A stretch of DNA of 64,000 nucleotides from Chrysomallon squamiferum (Eukaryota; Mollusca; Gastropoda; Neomphalida; Peltospiridae), in the NCBI GenBank assembly GCA_012295275.1, contig CM022672.1:14129995-14193994 (forward strand). The letters run 5' to 3'. The notes beneath the pieces were generated by a model, which was given only the letters and a program-made list of their open reading frames with translations, was not told the DNA's origin and searched no databases. The position numbers were made by a program, and so were the translations under genes. Positions 49,800 to 62,220 of the stretch are shown piece after piece. Numbering within the stretch: the first letter of the stretch is position 1; the number at the start of each line of letters is the position of its first letter.

Positions 49800-51243
49800 G
49801 CCGTTTAAGCCATAAAAGTACGATTATCCATAAATTATTTATGCCATAATTTCCTTTACAATTATGAGTAGCCTCTCTTCGGCAAAATCTCTTATACTAG
49901 TTTCCGTTATAATCTGAAATGAAGTGAATAATCTATTTGCACCATATGCTTTCCAAAATGCGGGAAAGTAGACAGATGTACATATAAATTTCCAAATAAT
50001 TATATAAAGAAGTAATGTTACCTTACCAAAAATTTATGTTTTAATTATATAATTTTAGTTTATTATTTTAATCCTTACAGTAAATCTGACAATAGGAATT
50101 CCAACAGTGAATCGAAAGAAGACCATGTACCTGTTTGACACTATACAGTCATTAATTAACGAGAGTACGGCACGGGACAGAAATAATATGACCGTGGTGG
50201 TGTTGTTCTGTGATCTGGACAACCAGTTCAACGGACAACTACTGAATCGTATTCGAACCCGCTTCAACGCTGAACTAACTTCAGGATTCCTACTGGTCAT
50301 CCGGGCTCCCACAGAAAATTACCCATCACTGCAGAACCTGCGCAGAACATTTGGTGACAGCAGTGACCGGGTCATGTGGCGATCGAAACAAAACCTCGAT
50401 TACGCAGTCCTTATGGCGTACGCGCAAAATATTTCCAGATATTATCTTCAGTTGGAAGACGACGTGATAGCTGCCCCGTCTTATTACGGCAAAATAATGT
50501 CTTTTGTTGATTCTATATCAGAGGAATGGGCCATGCTGGATTTTAGTACCTTAGGTTTTATCGGAAAACTTTACCAGTGCAAAGACCTGATGAAACTAGC
50601 CGTGCTTCTACGAACGTTTTTCAGTGAACAGCCATGCGACTTTCTTCTGAACTTCCATCTCAATCTCATGTTGCAGAACAAGCGATATATTCGAACGCCA
50701 ACCCTTTTCAAACACATAGGCTCCATCTCGTCTTTATCTAACACCAAGCGAAACAACAAAAATCTGTTTTTTCAAGGTAGGACTAAAATACACAAGGGAG
50801 ATAACCCCGAAGCTGAAGTATACACAAACATGATAGTTTATAACGACCATGTCGTAGAAAACGCTTATAATTCTAAAAGAGATGATTCAGCATTCTGGGC
50901 CAAAGCACCTAAAATAAATGATTTTGTCGAACTAATTTTCAAACGACCGGCAAATATTAGCAGAATTATTGTCGAAACTGGTTTCTCTGCGGATTACCAA
51001 CACGACCAATTAGAAAGTGCTCGTTTAGACGCCGGATACAACTTAATTAACGTCACACACTTTAAAAGACAATGCACGAAATTTCACACACTCGGAATAT
51101 TTACCAAAGGAAGAATTGATGTAATAATTTCACAGAACTCTGGGGTGATTAGCTGTCTTCTAATAACAGTTACGCAAACACAGCTGAACTGGTTATATAT
51201 GCCCGAGATTGCTGTTTTCACTCATGAATTAGACAAAACCTGA
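47913..51243 (+). CDS. MGAT4: MGAT4-family alpha-1,3-mannosyl-glycoprotein 4-beta-N-acetylglucosaminyltransferase
   Basis: The coding exons are 47913-48018, 48803-48852, 49267-49333 and 50081-51243, joined in frame (phases 1, 0, 1) to about 461 residues. The N terminus MGLKQLNVIRMK precedes a 19-residue hydrophobic signal anchor (LLFICVSCLV...), giving a type II Golgi topology. A short stem follows. The catalytic domain starts at about residue 77 with LTIGIPTVNRKK, a hallmark of the family, and has the metal-binding acidic motif LEDD (about residues 199-202) and LFKHIGSISSL (about 283-293). A C-terminal lectin-like domain begins near AFWAKAP (about 345). MGAT4 enzymes add GlcNAc beta-1,4 to the alpha-1,3-mannose arm of N-glycans. 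It is shorter than vertebrate MGAT4A/B (about 535 residues), chiefly in the stem. Exon 2 could start at either of two in-frame acceptors (48803 or 48812). The large last exon is certain; the first three short exons are read from splice signals. Confidence 0.88.
48697..48752. repeat. (GT)n microsatellite in an intron
   Basis: A GT run of about 28 units, ending only about 50 bases before the acceptor of the second coding exon of the MGAT4-like gene. Confidence 0.97.
49717..49796. repeat. (GA)n microsatellite in an intron
   Basis: A GA run of about 40 units in the third intron of the MGAT4-like gene. Confidence 0.97.
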
Positions 51244-51673
51244 TTGTGGCTTACTGATATTACAACCAATACTATTCTCAGAAATACTGCCATGGCTGTT
51301 TTAGTTACTACATTGACTAGCCTTTACAAAGAATTTACAACGACTGCGCTTAACGGAAATATTCCTGGTGTTCCCCAGTGATTACTAGTAAAACGTCTAC
51401 TGTTTCTGCAATTCCTTTGCCTCTTCTTTGAATTTAAAAAATTATGCTTTAAAATAAATGTTCTCCGCATTCCACGATGTTTACTAGAGCAACACAACAA
51501 GTAATGCTGCTGCTTCAACTACCTCCCTTTGAGAATTTAACCAAAAATTCATATTTTCGTTTTTCCACGGCGTATCCTACATCAGAAAGAACTACTAGTA
51601 CTAGTAGCAGTATTCGAAAATGTGCAAGAATTACACTTAATTTTCCATGCTTTTGATAAACCTACAGAGAAAT

Positions 51674-51773
51674 CGCTGTAGCTCAATCGTCAGAGCTGTG
51701 CCATTCTCATCCTGACAGAGACCATCGACTGATGTGAATGGACGTGGTAAAAAAAAAAAAAAAAAAAAAAAAA
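51674..51773 (+). mobile_element. Candidate tRNA-derived SINE
   Basis: It begins GCTGTAGCTCAATCGTCAGA, which resembles a tRNA D-arm/A-box (TAGCTCAxxxG ... AGAGC). After 75 bases it ends in a poly-A tail of about 25 A. A convincing B-box is not visible (the expected site reads GACCATCGACT), and I could not find clear target duplications. Confidence 0.45.
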
Positions 51774-53432
51774 TTCTTATCTGTTACTCGTTGTAAGGCG
51801 TCAGCTTCACTGAAAACCTATAAAAATTGTTTTGGTTTTTATTGTCTTAAGGCCACGAAGTGGTATGCATTAAGATGATCAAATGTAAAACTGGTTTACA
51901 GACTAGTGTGCAACGCTGAAGTACTAGTTTAGATAGCTGTCTCTAATAATAATCATTGGTAATCTGTTGTATACTTTTGTAAATGGTGTTCGAGTTTTTT
52001 TGTTGTTTGGGGAGTTGTTTCGACTGTTTTGTGTGCATGTGTGTTGGAGGGGTGTTTTCATGGGATTGACGAATGTATTTTAAAAAATATATATATATCG
52101 TTTTCTTCCGGGGTTTTGTGTTGCTGCTGTATGAGTGGTTTTTTGTTGGGTTTTCCCCGCCCAACATTTCAAAATATTATAGACGGACAAAATGTATAAA
52201 GATAAAAATGGAAATGATTTAAAATTTTCTCAAGAAATGCACTACGTGACAATTAAATATAACAAATATCTGGAAAAGAGCTATTTCTGAAGTCAGTTTA
52301 TTTCGTCGTAAATATAATATTATTCCTAACAATATTTAGACCACACTGTAAACATAACAAAAGCCAGAACAAGCTAGAGATCATAAATATTACTGTACAT
52401 GTAACACTAACCCTGACCATTTTTGGACTACACTGTAAACATAATAACATCCATAAGCTACGGACCACACATTATAATAGCTCACAGGGATAAAGGTAAA
52501 AATATTCTTACTTGTTTCTTTATCATAATTATGTGTAGTAATTACAATGTTGTATAATAATATAAAACACCGATATAAACGAACTACGTTTAACATGTTA
52601 GATATAAATGCAATATTGTACAACACGTTTGAAATGAACGTAAAACGTACAACGTCGCATGTAAAAGTAATACGTATAACGTTAGATATAAACGCAATAT
52701 GAACGTAATATGTACAGCATGTTAGATACAAACGTTAACGCGTATAACGTTAGAAACAGACGTAATAAGTACATTAGATACAATAGTAATACGTATAACG
52801 TCAGAAACCGACGTAAAACGTACGTTAGATACAAACGTAATACACGTTAGAAATTAATGTAATATGTATATGTTAGTTTAAACGTAATACGTACAACTTT
52901 TTAAACATAAACCTAATAGTAAAACATTAGATATAAACATAATGGTTATAATTATTCCACAAAAAAAATAATACTTGACAGAATTACAGAAATATCTAAA
53001 TACAACATTAACATAAACGTAAAATATCAATAAATATAATACCCTGTTATCTCTCACATTTCAAAATGTGAATTTCGTTTTTTAACACAATATCAAATGA
53101 CAAAGATTGTTATTTCGTTTGTTCATACACTGCAAATAAAATTTTTAAAAATAATAGTAATTTGTCCAATATTAGTTCAGTTCAGCAGAATTATTTTTGT
53201 TAAACACATTTTTCTGCTTCTGACTGCAGTTTCCGAATTATCCTTTCAAATTCATCAAAAATAAACAATTAAAACAAAACAAGAGTAACTAAATTTAAAA
53301 AAAAAACAATTATGCCATTTAAAAATTTACAAACATTTGGCGTTTCCAAGTTCTAAAATGAAATAAAACCACACAGGTGTTGATTCTGTTTCTTTTACTT
53401 TCATTTAAAATTTCAGACAAACTGAACGTAAA
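51774..53432. other. Intergenic region between convergent genes
   Basis: It separates the plus-strand glycosyltransferase from the minus-strand acetyltransferase. From about 52,560 to 52,960 it is an irregular array of ACGTAATACGTATAACGTTAGA-like degenerate short repeats. No gene is supported. Confidence 0.5.
52560..52950. repeat. Degenerate short tandem repeats (ACGTAA/AACGTTAGATA type)
   Basis: Motifs such as AAACGTAATACG, ACAACGT and GTTAGATATAAACG recur irregularly, with unit lengths of roughly 20-35 bp and considerable divergence. Confidence 0.6.
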
Positions 53433-54189
53433 TTAACTTAGTGATTTTTCAAATAAAACCATTTTCCCATCGGACTGAAACACAGGTGTGGGCATGCCAA
53501 TACTTTTCAACAAGCCATCGATTTCAGCAGGTGTTATTTTCACGTCGAACAGAATGTTTAACTGATAATTCTTCTCGTTTTCCAGTTCCAGCATGTTCTG
53601 CACATGCAGTTGGAAGTGATCCGACACCTCACCGATGTCCTTACCAAATAGGTCTAGAGAATACAACAAACCTAATTTACATCGATAGTAAGTGAAGGCT
53701 GACAAGCATGTGTACAGTACATCAGAATTAGGTTCATCAGCAGATTTACTGCCGTACATCGTTATTTTTTGATCCATGATGTCATCGACGTTGGACATCA
53801 AAAACCGATATGGAATCCAGTGTACGACTATTCGACCACTCGGAAACAGTTGTTTGCACGTGGGTTCTGAGCGAAACACAGATTCTATGTCGTGTTTCTG
53901 TAGACATTTCGGTGCTCGGTCTGTCTGACAAGAGATGTGCTGCAGTTCTTCACTTCTGTATCTACGGAAAATGAAATTCTGCAAATATACCACAAAAAAA
54001 GAGATGTTACTTTTGACTCTGATCAAAAAACAAAATAACAGTTTTTTAATGTAGTTCAGTACGTCATGTTTAACAGAAATGTGATATTTGTTTCAGAGAG
54101 AGAGAGAGACAGAGAGTGAGAAAAAGAGGTTACAAAATGCTAATCCCTAACCAAATATAAAGCATGCATTAACACTAAATTTCCTACTA

Positions 54190-54233
<44 letters not shown>

Positions 54234-55245
54234 AAACTGGATTTGTTGATCTAAATCAGTTTATCTAATCCTAAAGGGAACTGCAGGAATGCAGCAGTCC
54301 TCTAACTCCAACTTCTGTAGCAGCATGTAATAACTTAAATAAGAAACATTTATTAGCTATTTTTCGTTAAGTTTCAAACTATTTTATTCTGCACTCACAG
54401 ACTCATGTAGAAAAATATTCATAGTTGTGAAACATAAACTATTATTATTCTAAATAAATGTATAAAAAAATCTGAATTTTGTTTTCTTTTAGCAAAATAT
54501 TAAGTAGTTCTACTCGTCTTTCACCGAGTTCAATAATGTGTATGTAATCATCAAATGCATCAAGTTTTATCATATTAAAAAAAAATGTCTGAAAGGCAGG
54601 CTTAAAAAATCAATGCCTGTCCTTCCCAATTTCAGTCTTATGCTAAAAATGATACTACTGATTTGTGTTTATCTAAACATTTTCTTCAGTTACTGCACCC
54701 GACCTTGTGAAGAATTTCCGTGTATGTTGATCTGATTCTATCCTCATTCTTTCCAAAATGTTCTGAAAATATTGCAAATGCTTCATGCTTCACCCTGCCG
54801 ATGTTAACAAACTGCTGTCGAACAAATTTGACCAACGTGCCGTATACACCTTGACCTCTGAACTGGTCATTGACCCTGCCTGCACGTAACAGCAGAGTTC
54901 TGCCATCATCTACAGTGTATGCCGCCACAAATGCAACCTGAAGAAAAACAAATCACCGATGCTGCTAAAGATTATAACTTATCAGATATCGTGACTTTTA
55001 TTGATTTCAAATTCACTTATTTTATTTTTTGGTAATTATTTTTCATTTATTTATTTATTTATTTATTTATTTATTTTGAATAATTACAACAAGAGAAATG
55101 TCCCTAGCTCAGTGTATGTTTACATTAGCAGCTATAATGTTAATTTTTATAAGTATCTTGCTACATAGGTTTCAATAATTGTTCCTAAGAAGGTGTTGAT
55201 TTAAATGGGCAACAGTTTTAGGTGTACTGATGATATAACCACAAA

Positions 55246-55307
<62 letters not shown>

Positions 55308-55883
55308 TTCACATACATACATACATACATACATACATACATACATACATACATACATACATACATACATACATACATACATACATACATACATACATAC
55401 ATACAAACATACATATACATACCTACATACATATACAAATACAATTTACATAATGTTACAAACTGTAAATACATTCAATAATATTTGCACAATGACTTGA
55501 TGTACTCAGTAGTAATTGTTAATTTAGTTAAGAAGTCAACAACAGTAAAAAAAAAAAAAAGAAGGAAGATCATAATTTTCATAACAAATTTCCTAAGACC
55601 CAAACTTTTCAAATAAAATTTACAATATATCTCATCTATTTTTAAACAAAAATTTTAAAATTATTTTTGTTTGAGGACTTAAGACTGGAAGTAACATATT
55701 GTAACTAAATCTTACAATTTTGCCGTCAACAAGGCTAACATAGCATTTGCAATTCACCATTTTGATGAAATTGTTGTATTTGGAAGGGAGATAATCAGCT
55801 CCAGTGTATACCTCTCCAATCGCCATAACATCATCATAGTCATCAACAGTGGCTTCCCTAAAGGTAGCAACTAGTTTCTCCAT
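53433..55883 (-). CDS. NAT16: NAT16/histidine N-acetyltransferase-like protein, paralogue 1
   Basis: The coding exons on the minus strand are 55716-55883, 54704-54937 and 53433-53978. Both introns are phase 0, and the product is 315 residues. The start is the ATG of MEKLVATFREAT, just inside an exon whose acceptor is at 55,890. GNAT fold: N-terminal FREATVDDYDDVMAI and YTGADYLPSKY, then VAFVAAYTVDDGRTLLLRAG and the acetyl-CoA-binding loop FRGQGVYGTLVKFV (about residues 82-95). The third exon carries the C-terminal half typical of this subfamily (WIPYRFL, YRCKLGLLYSLDLFG). Known members acetylate amino acids such as histidine in the cytosol. Substrate here is not determined. The second intron's donor is AAG|GTCGGG, weak but shared in position with paralogue 2 (59,318-61,289), which lies upstream on the same strand. 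Confidence 0.85.
55045..55074. repeat. (TTTA)n microsatellite
   Basis: TTTA units in the first coding intron of the acetyltransferase paralogue 1. Confidence 0.9.
55249..55405. repeat. (CA)n plus (ATAC)n compound microsatellite
   Basis: CA units (about 28) run into an ATAC run of about 23 units, within the first coding intron of acetyltransferase paralogue 1. Confidence 0.98.
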
Positions 55884-56355
55884 ATTGAACCTGCAAAATG
55901 ACAGATTATACAATTATTAAGCTAAGTGTAATCAAAAGTATTATTAAAAAGACAAATGAGTAGTTCTATAATCTGAAAGCACAACTTAGATGTGTGAAAA
56001 AACACGGAGTAGGCTAATTTTGAGTAACCATGGTGTAAATTTATTATTCTACGTGTAGTAAAGATATATCCCTTCTAAGACTACATTAGGTTTATTATTT
56101 TATTTGTGTATGCAGAACAAAATAACACTAAAACTAATACTAATGCTAATAGTAATAATAATAATAATAATAAATAAATAAATAAATAAATAATTAAAAA
56201 TTAAAAATTGTACATACTTTTAACAAACATATTATTAATAAATCTGTAGCATGATTCTGCCTTTAATGTGTTTTTTAGAATAAAACGAAAACAATAATTT
56301 AAAAAATTGGATTTAGTTATTTATTTTTATAGGTATTATCATCATCATCATCATC

Positions 56356-56406
<51 letters not shown>

Positions 56407-56975
56407 CTAATGTGAAAGAAAAAACAACATATATCAGATATTACAGGTATTGCTATATATTACAAATAAACTTACTAACAATTAACTATTTAATGCGCTT
56501 CTATCTTCTGAACATTCGGTGGTCCCTTCCAGCTGCTTTGAATTTCAGCACTAACAATAATAATAATACACGCCTGAAAAAATGCTATGAACCCCTTGCA
56601 GTAACAGATTAAAATACATCACAAATAACTGTTATTACAAATCACAAATTAAGAAACCTGAAATCTAATCAGTTGTTCTGTCTTCTTACTCACTGCCAGT
56701 CAGTTCTTACTACAAATCAGATTCACTTTACTTATTTTGCTGGTAATGTCTTGGTGACATCCGTTTTGTTAATTACTGCAAAAATTACCTAGAGCTGCTT
56801 AACTTTGTTGAGGTATAATAATAAATTTGAATATATATTAATAATAGGATCAAAGATTATTTATTGTAAACATATGACCTAGAAACTGATAGGTCTTATC
56901 TGGATTAACACAACTGAAACTAGTTCACTGAGTTTCTTTCAGGTTAATATTGAGTAAAATACAGATACCTGCACT

Positions 56976-57023
<48 letters not shown>

Positions 57024-57263
57024 ATTAATAATTCACATACATACATATAAGCATATCACACACACAGACATAAATACATTTTAAAAAATCACATAGGATT
57101 AAGTAACAAATAGTTATATATGCTGATTAAATTAACATTAAATTTAATGAAGCACAAACAAAACCAAACAAATTAAATATGAAAAAAAAAATAATAATAA
57201 TAAAATGTATTTATATATTTATTCACTCAAAGGTCTCTTCTCTTACTCTCCATACAGACAGAC

Positions 57264-57267
<4 letters not shown>

Positions 57268-57339
<72 letters not shown>
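57268..57339. repeat. (GA)n microsatellite
   Basis: A GA run of about 36 units preceded by GACA units. Confidence 0.97.
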
Positions 57340-57341
<2 letters not shown>

Positions 57342-57364
57342 CATAAACAAAAAGTAAATATATA

Positions 57365-57542
57365 CAGGGTGGTCAAAAGGCAGATGGACAGTAAATGATA
57401 ACATTTATTTCGAGATTATATTTACTCCAAAAGATTAAATTTAAATAATGTAGCACAAATATCATATTATAATGAACACCACTGTAATAATATAACTCTC
57501 ACCCTAACCCACATACTGTCCACCTACTTTTGGACCACCCTG
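57365..57542. mobile_element. Mariner-type MITE
   Basis: A 178-bp element with inverted repeats: the left end starts CAGGGTGGTCAAAAGGCAG and the right end, reversed, CAGGGTGGTCCAAAAGTAGG. Both then share GGACAGTA. It has no coding capacity. The left flank is TA; the right flank is TT, so one copy of the expected TA duplication is mutated. Length and ends fit a nonautonomous Tc1/mariner derivative. Confidence 0.75.
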
Positions 57543-59317
57543 TTCATTACTTTAAAGAAGCATCAGAATCGATAAACAGTCAATGAGTCATAATGCTAAT
57601 AATTATTATAATACTAACTGCGATTTTAACTCCCTAAGTAATATCACTTTTAAATTTCTGACCTCTATATTGTACCTTTATGATATAATAATACGATCTG
57701 TAATTTGAATTTATTAAATTATTATTATTATTATTATTAAATAATTAATTAATTATTAATAAAAATCGTTTTTCGTGATAAAAACGCGTGCTTACCAGAT
57801 TAACCTGTTAGTTAATTATGCGTTGTAAGAATCCCTCATATGGTTTATAATATTTATCTCTAAATAATAATATGCCAGTAAAAATAGTGTAAACGCGCAG
57901 ATGTTTAGCTTTCTTACTGTGCAATAAACGTTTTCCCTCAGAGTGCTAGCATAATTAAGAAAACATGGCACCTTTCCAAGTCACTTTTCCCGATCATTAC
58001 GACGTTCGTTGATTTCCGTAAAAAACTACTCTCTGTAAGAAGGTCAATATAAATATTTGCAAGCGGTGTGTGTTTGAGAGCGTGTGTGTGTGTGTGTATG
58101 TGGATGTGGGTGATTATGCTAGTTTTTGGAGTAAATAGATAAACTGATTAATTGATTCATGATTGACTAACTGATTTATTTTACATTCGCACTGATTAGA
58201 TTAAAGAAAAAGACGCCAATAGCAAATATTTTATATTTGTATCTCAATCAATATTATATGCCCATTGAAAAGACGATTGAAAACGGTTTTGACAGAACAC
58301 TGAAATATTTAAAAAAATAAAAATAACTATATTGCTGGATTTCATTTATTATTCATCGCTTTGAAAACAATTTGAATTAATTAATCAAAAAATGAATAAA
58401 GCCTGAATGAAATGATGTAATTATAAAATTAATGCATATTTACTGTAAATGTCGAAAACAAAAGTAATTATAATATTAATTTGAATGTGAGAGTCTAATC
58501 TCAGTTTCAGAGAATCACGAAAGAGAGAGATTTATTATAGTATCTTAATAAAACTTTATCGAAATTGGTTAGTGAAATCTTTCAATCGATGATTTAAATG
58601 GAACTTTGATGGATGATTTGTGGTTGCATTAATGTTTGCTTTAATGAATTTAGAAGAAAAGAAAAAATAATAATAAAACATATTATACAAAATATGAAAT
58701 CTAAATTTATTTAATCATTTACTTTTTTATTATTATTATTATTTTTTTTTTTTTTTACGAAGTTGTGAGGTAAACCCTCTCTCTCTCTCTCGCTCGCTCT
58801 ATATCTATATAGATAGATAGATAGATATAGATATAGATATACGTATATATTATTCTATAATACATAAGCTTATATCCAAAAAAAAAAAAAAAAAAAAAGT
58901 AGATAGAAACTCGAATAAGTCATATTCAGTTCAGTTCTTTATTAACTTTGAGCTTTAGAGTTATAACAGAAATACAAATCAAAACAAAGGCTGCATTACA
59001 GTGCAGGAGATGCAAAAACAATAATTATAACATAATTCAAACGTAATGTAATACACAATTATATTTAATGGATTGATATTGGTCACAAAGTTTGTTCTAA
59101 ACCCGGAGAGACATTATTTAAATACATATACAATACAGTTCTTCATTAAATAAATAGATTAGTCTATCGTAACAAAATAGTGAGATATAATTTCCTGAGA
59201 ATGCGAGGGCATAAATTAGAATATTATAGGATCTTCCGAATATAAACTATTACGTGGCTTTTCATATAACTTGTTGTATAGTTGTATATGAAACAGTAAT
59301 GTAAACATTTCTTTGAA

Positions 59318-60935
59318 TTAAATGAATGATTTTTGAAATACAAAGAGTTCTTCAGTACATTTTCGGACAGCGGAAGGCATGCTAATAGACGATAGTATTT
59401 TGTCGATATCGGCAAAAACTAAACTTCGGAAAAAGATAGATATTTCTACGTATTCACTGCATTCCAAGCCTTTAATTTCCTGCAAGTGCGCACGAATGTG
59501 GTTCTGCAGTTCCGCAATGTCATCCCCGAATACGTCTATAGAGTACACAACACCCAATTTACACTTATAGTGCGTACCCGCAGTCAGACACGTGTATGTG
59601 ACGTCACTGTCAGTGCTTTCCGAAGGACCACTAGCGAGCATCAGCATGTCGGAGGTCATGATGTAATCAAGGTTAGAGGTTAAAGGTCGATATGGAACCC
59701 AGTCAATAATCATTCTGTCATCTGGAAACAGCCGTCTGCGTAGAGATTCTGAAGAAAACACTTTAGCTAGATCATTTCTCTCGAGACGTTTCGGTATTTT
59801 CTCTATTTGAAATGATAGATGTTTGAAATCTTCACCTTTATATCGATAGCAACTAGCATTCTGAAATGCAAAGACTAACTTAGCGAAACGTATGCACCTA
59901 ATCAGTATAATATTATTACTTGTAATCTATGCCAGAAATATAAACTATTAAAATAATTCGAATGTGACAAATTTCTACTTCATTTAAGTTTAACATCTCT
60001 GATTTTTTTTCTTCTTTTTTTTCACACACACACTCACACACAGTTTATGTATTTTACTGACTGATTTCAAAGCTGAAAATAATGTTAAGAAGAAGAAAAG
60101 CTTCTGTTTATCACACAAATACGAAAATCATTTTAAAAAATATTTGGACGTAATGTCGTGGTTGTCTTATTTAATTCACCAGTAAAATATAATTATGACA
60201 TGATGTTTAAGTTTACACAACACTATGTAAATATGTCACAAGCTGAAATAAAGAATAATTAGGTTTCTTGTTTAAATCGGTCAGTGACCTTGGGGTCAGT
60301 TTTATGAAATTAAAATTTGCTTAAAGGTCATTTTTCTTTTTTTTTGCTGTTTGGTTGATTATGTTGTTTTTGAAGGGTTTGTGTGGGGGAGGGGTTATTA
60401 TTTTGTTGTTGTTTCTTGGAGAGAAATCCTAACTGGCTTAGTTTCGTAAAAGTCTTTTCGTCAAGTTGTAATTATGCCAACCTTGCGATGAATTTCTGTA
60501 TATGCTGCCCTGATTCTGTCTTCGTTTTCCTCAACGTTTTCCGTATGTGTGGTGAATGTCTCGAACTTAACCCCTCCTACATCAGAAAATTGCCTCCGAA
60601 CGAATTTGATTAATCTGCCGTATATGCCTTGACCTTTGAACTCTTCTTTGACCCTGCCTGCTCTGGTCACTAGAGTGTCACCATTGTTCACTGTGCATCC
60701 CGCCACAAAGGCGACCTGGTCAGGAGAATAAGAGATAAAATTTATTTTTACAACAGGTACATGTGTTGAGCGAACAACAAAGTAAATAAATCTGTCACAC
60801 TTCCTAAAAATAATTCTATTTGTATTAGGTATCAGACCCGTTTCGTGTAAGAGGATGAATTACAATATACAAAATAATACATTTTTAATTTGTATATTGT
60901 ACTGATTATTTCATCTTTATTATTATTACTACTAT

Positions 60936-61014
<79 letters not shown>

Positions 61015-61289
61015 CGTGCTAATCTGCAAGATTACTGTGATGATGATGATGCTAAATTCTTCAAAAAACATTCTTGAACATTTTGATTATAAATATAAAA
61101 CACTATATACTAAACTGAACGACAATTACTTACAATTTCACCATCAATGACATTGACATAGAATTTGATATTCGGCGCTTTCACCAAATCTTTGTATTTT
61201 GAAGGGAGATAATCTGCTCCGCTGTATATATCTGCTATGGCCATTACGTCATCGTAATCGTCAATAGTGGCTTCTCTAAAGCTTTCCAT
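59318..61289 (-). CDS. NAT16: NAT16/histidine N-acetyltransferase-like protein, paralogue 2
   Basis: The coding exons on the minus strand are 61134-61289, 60482-60715 and 59318-59860. Both introns are phase 0, and the product is 310 residues. The start ATG begins MESFREATIDDYDDVMAI. Motifs are as in paralogue 1: YSGADYLPSKY, VAFVAGCTVNNGDTLVTRAG, acetyl-CoA loop FKGQGIYGRLIKFVRR, then WVPYRPL and YKCKLGVVYSIDVFG in exon 3. Exon 2 is exactly 234 nt in both paralogues. The second intron uses AAG|GTTGGC, again a weak donor at the same codon. GNAT acetyl transfer to a free amino acid is inferred from the family. It is likely an independent transcription unit, since about 3.4 kb separates the two genes. 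Confidence 0.85.
60942..61011. repeat. (CT)n microsatellite
   Basis: A CT run of about 35 units in the first coding intron of acetyltransferase paralogue 2. Confidence 0.97.
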
Positions 61290-61349
61290 TACTATTTCTG
61301 TAGCGAATCTACATTTATGTCTATATAAAAAAGTGAAATACAGAAACAA

Positions 61350-62158
61350 AAGGAAATTAAGCTAACTGCAGAAAGAAAAAGAAGAGAAAAAAAAAAGAAC
61401 AACACTAAATGACGTGTGATACATAAAAAAATGATTCGAATATTAACATAATTAAATCAATAGTGATTATGATATTACTATCCATTTTTTTTTTTTTTTC
61501 GTTATTATTTTTTTTTTTTTTTTTTTTTTTAATATTCAAATTAATGCCATAATCTCTTATTATTTTTTTTTTTTTTTCCATTTTAAAGTTTTTAATAATG
61601 CATGTAAATGTTTCATTCAAAGCGGTTTATATAATTATAATAATTACGCATTTTCAAAATGAAAATAACTAATTATCTATAAAGTTTACTTTGGTTGCAA
61701 ATACTTTCTCTGATTATTTCTTATTATAAATACGGTTGTTGAAAGTTAAAGGTCCACTTTATTTATTTATTATCTACGTCAGCCAGTAAAAGAAGCCAAA
61801 TTAAGATCTTTTCAAAAATGTACCTTTCAGGTATTATCAGTTTTGAGTACATAAATAACAAAATAATGTATACATTTAAAACGTCGTCGTTGTTGTTGTG
61901 ATCTTCATATATATATATATATATATATATTACTTGTTTTTTGTGTTTTTACTGTTGTTGTTTTATTATTATTATTCATGATATAGACAGATGCTGCTGC
62001 TGTTTATTTAAACAATTTTTAAAAATTTGAAATAAAAAATAATAATAACCTTTGCTCCTTTAACTACTTGTGCACACAAATCCATCCCTTGTTTGCACAG
62101 GTTTTACTCAATATTTTCCAAAGATTTGTTTTTGTTTTATTTTGTTTTGTTTTACTGC
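61350..62158. other. AT-rich region upstream of acetyltransferase paralogue 2
   Basis: T-tracts at 61,486-61,577, a TA run at 61,909-61,930 and no recognised coding exon. The promoter of paralogue 2 probably lies here but was not identified. Confidence 0.4.
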
Positions 62159-62220
62159 TAATGCAGATCTATCTATCTATCTATAGATAGATAGATAGAT
62201 AGATAGATAGATCTGCATTA
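62159..62220. repeat. 62-bp near-perfect palindrome
   Basis: The arms TAATGCAGATCTATC... and ...GATAGATCTGCATTA are complementary over 26 bases. The centre is a GATA/TATC junction with a loop of about 10 bases. A hairpin or cruciform is possible. Confidence 0.9.

Larger units (their letters stand above)
55891..59317. other. Region between the two acetyltransferase genes
   Basis: It contains ATT (56,355-56,404), GT (56,980-57,020) and GA (57,268-57,339) microsatellites and a MITE, and otherwise AT-rich sequence. The promoter of paralogue 1 should lie here, but I cannot point to it. A minus-strand AATAAA at about 58,939 could serve paralogue 2. Confidence 0.45.

Noticed and set aside
55172-55474. 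Met-Tyr-Val-Cys repeat ORF
   Set aside because: An artefact of the ATAC/CA compound microsatellite in an intron.
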